A DNA stretch of 64,000 nt, from assembly GCA_946122785.1 (NCBI GenBank), contig CAMGYJ010000011.1:7378001-7442000 (forward strand), given 5' to 3'. Origin of the DNA: Linum tenue (taxonomy: Eukaryota > Streptophyta > Magnoliopsida > Malpighiales > Linaceae). The notes beneath the pieces were generated by a model that did no database searches, was not told where the DNA came from, and saw nothing but the letters and a program-made list of their open reading frames with translations. Below are positions 56,301-64,000 of the stretch, piece by piece. A program made the translations under genes and the position numbers. The stretch's first letter is position 1. Every line of letters starts with the position of its first letter.

Positions 56301-56468
56301 ATTTATTAGGGTCGACCCACTGACCCAACCCTTTCCGACCCGCCCCGACCCTAAAGGGTCATATAGGGTCAAGAAGGAGACATGGTTAGGGGTGGGTCAC
56401 TTATGTGCCTTGACCCTTTAGGGGCGGGTCAGGGCCGGGTCATTCAAAATTTCAGCCCTATTTTCCAT

Positions 56469-57574
56469 CCGCGTTCGGCAAACCAACATCACTCAACCTT
56501 TCCATATTTACCCGTCTCTTAAAGGCAGATATGCCCATATTCACTCAAAAGTTCTATGTTTAAAAATATCGTTACTTTATGGTAGTTATAACAATTAAGT
56601 CTATGTTAAGAATTCTACATCGCTTCTACACATTCAATAGTGCAATTCGATATGCAATATTTGAATCAATGACATTTCGCTTGCTAACCGTAGTGGAAAA
56701 GTCTTAAGATTTTTTAGATTTAAACTTCCTGTTTTTAATTGAAAAAGATCATACAAATGTGTTTATTGTAACTGGTTATGTTTCTTATCTTTGTTCGAAG
56801 ATATCACGGTTCAAATCTCATTATTGATGTAATTTTTCTGTAAATAAGAAAATAATAAATGATTGTGAAGACAAATCTACTCCTACTTTCATTCTGGATC
56901 TAGAAAATTTGAAATTTGACTTCAAATTTTCTCATTTGATTTTTATTTATTATTTATTATGTAGATGTAGATAGACTAGCATGAATGGCCAATGTAGGCT
57001 GGTTGTAGGCATATTTAATAAGACCCTGTAAGGTTCCAGTGCTGGCATTATTATGATTACAATTTGGAATGTTTAGCTTAGTAATATGATGTTATCATGA
57101 CTGTCCGGAAATGAATTCGAGAGTTAATAGGACCAGCCAACACGATCTGTTCCTTCTTGTGAGCCGTTGAAGGTTACTCGTATCGTATCGCATCTGACCA
57201 TGTTGGCTGGTCGTATCTGACGTGAGCGGATTATGAAACATGACAGCTACTAGCACAGAAGTCCCCTAACCAAGCAACAAAAAAGTTGGGCAATCATGTA
57301 ATAGGTTTCAACCCAAAAGAAAGCCTTCATACTTGACTCCTCGAATCCTGGCGGGGGTGCAACTGTGAAAGTCAAGACTCAAGAGAGCAATGACTAGGGC
57401 AAGGTGTTCCATCATATATCATATCATCAAAGTGTAAGAAAAATAAACGAATAGCATAAAAGTCTATCAACCCTATGTATTGGATGATTCCATCTTCCAA
57501 ATGCAGGCTATACCACTGGAAGGAAGTCAGTCAAGCTTCTTAATAACCTCACACCCAGTTCTTAACAGAGAGTC
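56469..57574. other. Intergenic: second half of repeat B2, repeat A2, then unrecognised sequence
   Basis: 56461-56520 completes B2, and 56800-56900 is module A2. The remainder up to the next hAT element has no supported gene. Confidence 0.5.
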
Positions 57575-57582
57575 TTTATACC

Positions 57583-59717
57583 CAGGAGCGGACTTGTGTG
57601 TTGGCTAGGGGTGTCGTCCGACACCCCTTCGCCCGGAATTTTTGTGACGGACCTATATTTTTTCGGTATAAAAAATTTTAATACGAAATTTCCGACACCG
57701 CTCTAATAATTATAGACGAACCCATTCATTATACTAGAAATTATTTATTGTTATAAATGTATTCATCTTAATGTTTAATTATTCATAATAAGTAAAATAA
57801 TTTTGGTTTAGTCTAAATAACCCTTCACCATAAAATTCCACCCCACACACAAACAGCAGTAAAGCACCCCATATAACCCCATTAACGTTATAAAAAAAAA
57901 TAGTTATAACCCCCATTAACAAACGCTGCGTTCCAACCCTCCATTTTACCCATTTGATTGTTAAAAACAAAAAAAAACCTATCTATTCTAAAGACTACAG
58001 AGGCGAGAGACCCACCCACCCCTTTTCCCATTAAACTTGGAATTGCCTCTGTTTCTTACTGCGAGTGCGAGAGCCGAGAGGAGAGGAAGATAGCTGCGCC
58101 TGCTGCCCGCCTCTTCCGACTTGTGCCCGCGGCGACTGTCGCATCGCAGGCAGCCAATCATTCAAGCTGGCCGGCGGCACTCCTTCAACAAGTGACATCT
58201 CCTTCCAACTTCCAACTTCTGCACTCAAGAAGGAGATTGAATCAATTCTTGCATTGCATGGGCTAAGTTTGTCAAGGGTGAGGGGGCAAGGATATGATGG
58301 GCTAGTAACATGAGAGGTGAAATCAATGGATTGAAATCCTTGATCTTGGCTGAGAATTCATCTGCTCATTACATTCATTGCTTTGCTCATCAACTTCAGT
58401 TGACATTAGTTGTTGTTGCAAGAAATCATGTGCTCAATAATCGTTTCTTTGAGCATTTTACTTTATTGCTCAATGTCATTGGGGGATCACCTAAGAGGGT
58501 TGATTCTCTTCGAGATAAGCATGCTACAAGAGTTATTGAGGCTTTATCTGTTGGTGATCTAGAGAGTGGACAAGGATTGAATCAACAAATTGGCTTGAAA
58601 AGGCCTGGTGATACTTGTTGGGGATCTCATATTTGGGCACTTACAAATCTTATGGACATGTTCAGTTCAGTGGTTGATGTATTGAATGAGATACAATGTG
58701 GTTGTTCACCGGAGATACAAGGTAAAGCCATTAGTTCTCTACTTCAAATTCAAACTTTTGAGTTTGTCTTTCACATCAAGTTGATGATTGAAGTGCTTGC
58801 AATTACAAATGAGTTGTCTATAACATTACAAAGGAAAGATCAAGACCTTGTTAATGCTATGGAACTAATTAGGTGTTCAAAGAAGAGATTCCAAGAGTTG
58901 AGAGATGTAGGATGGGAGCCTCTACTTGATGATGTGATTTCATTCTGCATTAAGGAACAAATTAATGTTCCTAATATGAATGACTTGTTCACTCTTGCTG
59001 GAAGAACAAGTCGTAGTACCCCTCCCTCATCAGCCCACAAACTTGCATGACTATCAAGTCGAGCTATTTTATGAAGTCATTGATATGCAATTGCAAGAAT
59101 TGAATACTCGATTTGGTCAGGTGAATACTCGATTGTTGGACTGCATTTCTTGTTTTAGTCCAACTAACTCTTTTGCTGCTTTTGATAAAGCAAAGTTGAT
59201 GAGTCTTACTGAGTTTTATCCTGAGGAATTACCATCCAATATGCACTCAAGACTTGATCAACAATTAAGGGGCTACATTTCTCATGTCAAGGAAGATAAG
59301 AGCTTTGATGGATTGCGGGGAATCAACGAGCTAGCTAGAAAATTGGTGGAGAGAGAAAATGATACTTTATATCCTTTAGTTTTCTTGCTTCTGAAGTTGG
59401 TGTTGACTTTACCTGTTGCAACTGCAAGCTGTGAAAGAGCATTTTCAGCTATGAAGATCATCAAGAACGATCTTCGAAATCGGTTGAGTGACCAATTTAT
59501 GAATGATTGTTTAGTTGTGTATACTGAAAAAGCTATATTTTGCAACTTAAGCGATGAATGTATTCTAGAAACATTTCAGAATATGAAAAGTCGTCGTGGT
59601 TCATTGTAAACGTGACATTATGAACTTATGAATTAATTTCTAATAATTTTTATTTTTTTTTTATTTTTTTATTTTTTTCGGCGACACCCCTCTTTGGCAA
59701 TCCTGGGTCCGCCACTG
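57583..59717 (+). mobile_element. Internally deleted hAT transposon (TTF/ZMYM-type transposase family)
   Basis: 2,135 bp. The left end CAGGAGCGGACTTG and the complement of the right end, CAGTGGCGGACCCAG, form imperfect inverted repeats. A perfect 8-bp duplication TTTATACC flanks it (57575-57582, 59718-59725). Both ends also carry GGTGTCG/CGACACC words. The transposase lacks its N-terminal half. A GC-rich segment of about 200 bp (58050-58260), unlike the rest, lies just before the surviving coding part. Confidence 0.9.
58065..59609 (+). pseudogene. C-terminal half of a TTF-type zinc-finger hAT transposase
   Basis: The coding sequence is spread over three frames: 58065-58313, 58310-59050 and 58980-59609. 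It reads S-L-S-R-V-R-G-Q-G-Y-D-G, then H-C-F-A-H-Q-L-Q-L-T-L-V, T-C-W-G-S-H-I-W-A-L, and finally the dimerisation motif A-T-A-S-C-E-R-A-F-S-A-M-K-I-I-K with L-R-N-R-L. The N-terminal zinc finger and DUF4371-like part are missing. The first 50 codons are GC-rich Cys/Pro/Ala sequence that does not belong to the family. Single-base shifts separate the frames near 58295 and 59020. The element would need a transposase from elsewhere. Confidence 0.85.
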
Positions 59718-59938
59718 TTTATACCTGTAGCACTAGCCGCTGAAGCTTGCTCCTCATCCCGCCACATCAGTCTAGTTAAGATTCACCTCGGCAAGTAAAC
59801 TTGCTCACCTGAATTATGGGTCAGAATGCAATGTCAACTTGGAAACTAGGAAATGCATGATAATCACAGAGAAGCAGCAACAACAGTATTTTAGGCTTTT
59901 TACCTGCTTCCGCCTGAGATCTCCCACCATGATAAAAA

Positions 59939-61933
59939 TTAGTTTACTTGTACACCATCCAGCCACTTGAGAGTGGGCAGGTGCTTTTCCAGGAACACAT
60001 TAAAACTTCCACTACCGATTGCATTCCCAGCCACGGCCAACTGAGTTAGCCCCATGTCTTTGAGAACGAAAAAAGCTTCCCGGTAGGTTTTTGAACAGAG
60101 ATCATTGATATTCCAATCACAACTTCCCATTGAATGGGACAATGGAGAACAGAATAGATATCTGGTGGTGTCAATGGAATGAGAACCTATTTCGTTTTGC
60201 GAAATATCCAACACTTTCAGTGACTTCAAATATCTTAGAGACTCCAAAGCAGTAAAACTCTTGAATTTGTTGTTACTCAAACACAATTGTGAGAGATGTT
60301 GTAGAGCCTCCAATCTTGTGGTAAGATTAAACACATGATAGAAAGCACCTCAACAATAACAGATAGGTATAATAAGAGTGATCTAAGAAGAAGAAGAAGA
60401 AAAAAATTGCTATGAGTTTGAGCAGGAAAGTTAATAGATTAGAGACTAGAGGCGGATCGATATATTTAGATAGAAGGAACCTGTTGATAAGTCTCAATGG
60501 GAAGAAACAAAATGGTTTACCTTCAATCGATTGAAGTTCATTTTTGCTGAGGTCTAGCACTTGAACCCATAGCAACTTCCCAAAAGATCCCAATTGTGAA
60601 ATTGCTAAGTTGTTTAGTCGCAAACACAAGGGACCCCCACTGGTTAACAGAGTTGAGTCCCTATAGTGAAAACAATGACTCGGCAAAGACTCCTTACTAG
60701 ATGTCACCTGCAGAAATTGTTGGCAGATCAATTTCCGAATTCCGTACCAATCAAAGATTGTAAAATTCACAAAGCATCTCTTTTGACAAAGAGAACTAAT
60801 GAACATCTTTTTTCTCATTTGCATTTACAGACATAAATGTCAAAGAGGAATGAGAACCAACCTGTTGCAATAAAACCAAGCTGTGGTTATCTTTGTAATA
60901 TCTATAGTGAGAAGGGTCCAACTTTATTAGCTCACTGTATAGCTCTAAAACTTCCTCACAATGGACTGGTTTGTCCAAAGGTCTCAACAAATCGTAAGCA
61001 GTCAACAGCCTGGCCACTGTCAGCTTCCCAATTTTGCTAGAAAAAGAAAAGAAAAGAAAAAACACATTATCAATTTTTTCACAGTTAAACTCCCCCAGAA
61101 AGAGAATACTGAGGCCAACATAGTATAATGCAAGGTTATTAACAGTCCAATAAGTCACAAAAATATTAGTCTCGTCATCAATGATTCTCGCTTTCCATGT
61201 TGAGGCTGTTGGCTCTAGCTCATTCTTGATTGTTAGATTGTCAAGAAGGTTAACCAAATCAGGTTCTGCAGAACCAGGTTCATAATCAGCAAAACAATCA
61301 TCTTTCCACTGAATTCTCCCTAACCTTGACTCTTGTCTAGATTCAAGTGGGGGCTTTTGTTGTAAGTGCAGATGAAATGAAATATGAGAAGGATGGCTAT
61401 ATGCTACACCAGTAGTTGAAACAATTCCTAGTGAATATCCAACTTTAACCTCCACCTGGTGAGGTTCTGAAGAATGAAGCTCGGCATCAGGGATGGCTAA
61501 ACGCGTAGCCCAAACTTTTGCACATTGAGAGTCATTCGAAGAAAGAGGTTTCCAGATCAGATCAGCGTTTAGGTTAAACCCACACGAAACACTGACAGTA
61601 GATGAGTTTACACCTCCGACAGATTGGTTGAAGTAAAGAATGAGAGGAAAATTTCTGGAACTGTAATGGAACACATTCACAGAAGCACAACCATCCAGAC
61701 GATCAGCTGCTGGCGGGGAAATATCAGAACCTTCGACAGGCCATGAAGAGACAAGCAGAGGGAACTCAGATCTGACAGTTTGATCAAGAAGCCAAAGATG
61801 ATAGAACCAGCCACTTTGGTCATCTTCATCAGTGAAAAGAGCCTCACGTACCAATTCATACTCTCTTGTTGAAACCTCTTCTTTGTTAGTAAATGCTGGA
61901 GCCGCCTTCTTCATCAAATTTGACATAAGCACA
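59939..61933 (-). pseudogene. RGTA1: Rab geranylgeranyltransferase alpha subunit (RGTA1-like), C-terminal exons; frame doubtful
   Basis: RabGGTase adds geranylgeranyl groups to Rab GTPases. Segments on the minus strand: 61933-61159 (D-D-Q-S-G-W-F-Y-H-L-W-L-L, then the plant insert domain), a small one near 61108-61080, 61036-60862 (K-I-G-K-L-T-V-A-R-L-L, Y-S-E-L-I-K-L-D-P-S-H-Y-R-Y-Y-K-D), 60707-60521 (C-L-R-L-N-N-L, V-L-D-L-S-K-N-E-L) and 60314-59939 (leucine-rich repeats ending L-K-W-L-D-G-V). The third and fourth join in phase; the first/second, second/third and fourth/fifth joins miss by one base with the visible GT-AG sites. The N-terminal prenyltransferase repeats are not seen up to 64000. 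Either the gene continues beyond the window with unusual splicing, or it is a decaying copy. Confidence 0.7.
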
Positions 61934-62060
61934 CTGCGAATTGTCCTCGAAAGAAAATGAAATTAATAATGAGTCAACATCTAGCAAAGGGCCTATAGCA
62001 GTCAAACACATTATAACGGAAAACGGAAGTCACTGAACAAGAAACCAGCTTATGAGTGTA

Positions 62061-62349
62061 CTAGCTTATAACTCGGCCCGTTGGCCGATTAACATTATGC
62101 ATGTCCATATTTGATTGTTTATATTCATTAGAAACACGGTCCATTAATGAAACAAATCATAGAATCCAACACTGGACCATAAGTGCATTGGATCTGGTGG
62201 GATCCGATGAAGTTCGATTGAAATGTCCCATCAGAACATTTTTCTTTTGAACTTGTATGATTGGTAGGATAAAGGTCCAATCCCGATCGGCAAGTGGTAT
62301 AGGAAGCAGCTAATATTAAACAATCAAATGTCCTCAACTCTAGTAAAGA
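62061..62349 (-). mobile_element. Probable short non-autonomous Helitron
   Basis: On the minus strand the 3' end is the stem TCGGCC/GGCCGA (complement of 62073-62088) followed by CTAG at 62064-62061 and then T, as Helitrons require. A candidate 5' start TCTTTACTAG preceded by A lies at 62349, giving 289 bp between A and T. It lies just upstream of the first visible RGTA1-like exon. The 3' end is well supported, the 5' end less so. Confidence 0.5.
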
Positions 62350-63100
62350 TCAAACTCCCTTTTTAGTCTTTTTTTTTTGTAGAACCTTTTTAGTCTCTTG
62401 GGTGTAAATTAAACAATCAAATTTAATTTATTTATTTAATCATTAATTGTAAATTTAACTAATTTCGTATTCAATAATACCGATTGGGATACCGAAAATA
62501 TTTAGAGATTGGGATTGGGATACCAAAATTATTTAGCGATTGGGATTGGGATTGGTTTTGCGGTGTAATTCGGTATTCGGAATTTCGGTATTTGGTATTG
62601 GGATACCTATACCGTACCGATTTCCACTCCTAGTTGTAGCCTGTATTCTCCTCTGCAAGTTCCTGCCTTCCCAAATGGTAGTCGTTTCGGTGAAGTGTCC
62701 TTATGACCCACTTACTAGTGAGTTGGAATAATTGTGACCCACACTCCACCCACATTCTTATTTGGGTCGGGTTGGGTGGGCGGCGGATGGGTGTAGTTGG
62801 TTTGTGGTTAACCCGCAAAAGCAATTCTACAATTAGCCATTAAGAAAGCTGACTAACATTTATAATAAGTTCATAGTAAATTAGTAAGATTCTATCAATT
62901 TAAACACTCCTCACTTTGTCTCAAGTGAATCCATGTAGTATTTTCATTAAAAAATTTACTACTTTATGAACCAATTGTGTAGAGAAAAACTACGCATTTT
63001 GTGATTTTGATACCGTTAATAATTTATAGTTTTCATCATAATTGATATGATCTCAAATTGCCAACCATTTACGTCACAATTACATGACAAAGAAGCTATT
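62350..63100. other. AT-rich stretch with one hAT-like terminus
   Basis: Around 62480-62632 the sequence is rich in CGGTAT/ATACCG words and ends CCGATTTCCACTCCTA at 62632. The complement, TAGGAGTGGAAATCGG, resembles the hAT end at 12028. No partner end was found, so this is probably a truncated element. No gene was seen. Confidence 0.4.
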
Positions 63101-64000
63101 GAAGTTGGGAAGAAGGGCAGAATTTGGCTAAGTCAAAATCCGTGTTCAGGGTACATACTTTGGAGGCATGGTTCTCTCAATTGGCTTGGTGGAAATTCAT
63201 TTTTAAGGGTTTTTTTCAGATAAAGTTACCATCTTTCCAATGGTATGCTTTGTGGATCCAGAAGATATCATTAAGGTTGTTTTCCAAGGCCTCAAAGTTG
63301 CTACCTCAAAACTGGAAAACTGCCAGAAAATGGTTAAGTCTGTAAACTGTTTTGTGAAGCCTACTTTGGAGCTTGATTCGAGGAGTATGAATCTGATTCA
63401 AGTCCAAAGGCTTCCACAACATGAAACTAGGTATGTTTATATACAAAGGGAAGGAATTGGATGAAGGATTGGAGTTCAAGATGGCTTTGAACGAATGGCA
63501 CGAAGTTAGTACGAAAACTGCCTTTGACTGTTTGCTGGTAGTTTGCTTGTGCTTCAAGAAAGGGAGTTTAAACCCGAATTTTTGTGTCCTTTTTAGTGTA
63601 GACTTTTACCTTAATTGTTGCCTAGCTCTATTAGGATTGTATTAGGTTTATTTGCCTTTAAATACTGTTCTATTTTGTTGTAAAAACACAGGAGTTGATT
63701 AATCGAAAAGAAACCGTTTGGTTTGTTCAAGTTTGCGAACTTGATTTGGTTTGGAGGATTCCAAACTTGCTGAGCTTGTGTATCGATTGAATAGTCACTT
63801 CAATCATGGTCGAGCAACTACCCTTTTTATATCAATCGAGCTATCCCCAGGTGTGGATTTGTCCTTTTGGTTCCGTTTTATCCAAGTTCGTATTAAGAAC
63901 GCGTTGTTCTTGATTTGAGTTCAATCAATCTTAGGATTGATTGTTTGCTGCGTGACTTTGATAAAAATACACCCCCTAGGGTCGTATTAATAATATTTAA
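63101..64000. other. Unresolved: possible retroelement 3' end and LTR
   Basis: A plus frame at 63240-63464 (F-V-D-P-E-D-I-I-K-V-V-F-Q-G-L-K-V) and others here show no recognisable domain. A TATA-like CTTTAAATACTG near 63655 followed by a T-rich region resembles an LTR promoter. No TG...CA pair, primer site or second copy was found. Confidence 0.25.

Larger units (their letters stand above)
51157..56460 (+). mobile_element. Full-length hAT transposon with decayed transposase
   Basis: 5,304 bp. The left end TATGGCAGAAGCTTTGA and the complement of the right end, TAGGGCTGAAATTTTGA, match at 13 of 17 positions. A perfect 8-bp duplication TTTTCCAT flanks it (51149-51156 and 56461-56468). Subterminal regions are dense in GACCC/GGGTC words. 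The uninterrupted paralogue B1 at about 50974 (CTTTTCCATCCGC) shows the pre-insertion sequence with one TTTTCCAT. Confidence 0.93.

Noticed and set aside
63124..63645. Overlapping 73-74-codon frames near the right edge
   Set aside because: No recognisable domain, several overlapping registers, and no splice structure linking them to the RGTA1-like gene on the other strand.

Overview
This window looks like nuclear DNA of a flowering plant, most likely a core eudicot. It holds split genes with GT-AG introns, chloroplast-type leaders, TGGGCC (site II) promoter motifs, and abundant Ty3/gypsy LTR retrotransposons, hAT transposons, Helitron-like ends and a LINE. No tRNA, rRNA or CRISPR array was seen. 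All calls were read by eye from sequence and family knowledge; nothing was searched against a database.

Layout. 1-939: 5' end of an LTR retrotransposon on the minus strand. 1928-2290: truncated psbW-like fragment (minus). 3361-6296: LINE pieces and a Helitron-like 3' end. 7478-8393: intact two-exon thioredoxin-like gene. 9384-9800: small single-pass membrane protein (minus). 11684-20426: remains of a HINT3-like histidine-triad gene, split in its coding sequence by a degenerate chromodomain gypsy element (11903 to about 17640). That element has a hAT transposon nested in its 5' LTR, and a second hAT-like element beside it carries two exons of a CBP/p300-type histone acetyltransferase. 20935-31687: nearly complete Tat-lineage gypsy element (minus), with an intact, spliced 832-aa gene on the opposite strand and ten copies of a 47-bp repeat. 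33157-37545: tandem array of pol-less LTR elements. 37900-48586: telomere-maintenance gene CTC1 (minus), 16 exons, every junction in phase, with a very young gag-deleted chromovirus in intron 7. 48923-49251: Tourist-like MITE. 51157-56460: hAT transposon with a decayed BED-finger transposase and a perfect 8-bp target duplication. 57583-59717: second hAT family member, N-terminally deleted. 59939-61933: C-terminal half of a Rab geranylgeranyltransferase alpha subunit (RGTA1-like, minus), several of whose splice junctions do not keep frame. 62061-64000: probable short Helitron, a hAT-like end and unresolved AT-rich sequence.

The host genes are unrelated single-copy housekeeping types and form no pathway. 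The biology of the window is transposon and host interplay: nested insertions that destroyed one gene, an intronic insertion tolerated by CTC1, capture of host exons by a hAT-like element, and non-autonomous LTR elements that may depend on a related chromovirus about 4 kb away. The most system-like object is the Tat retrotransposon's own antisense spliced gene.
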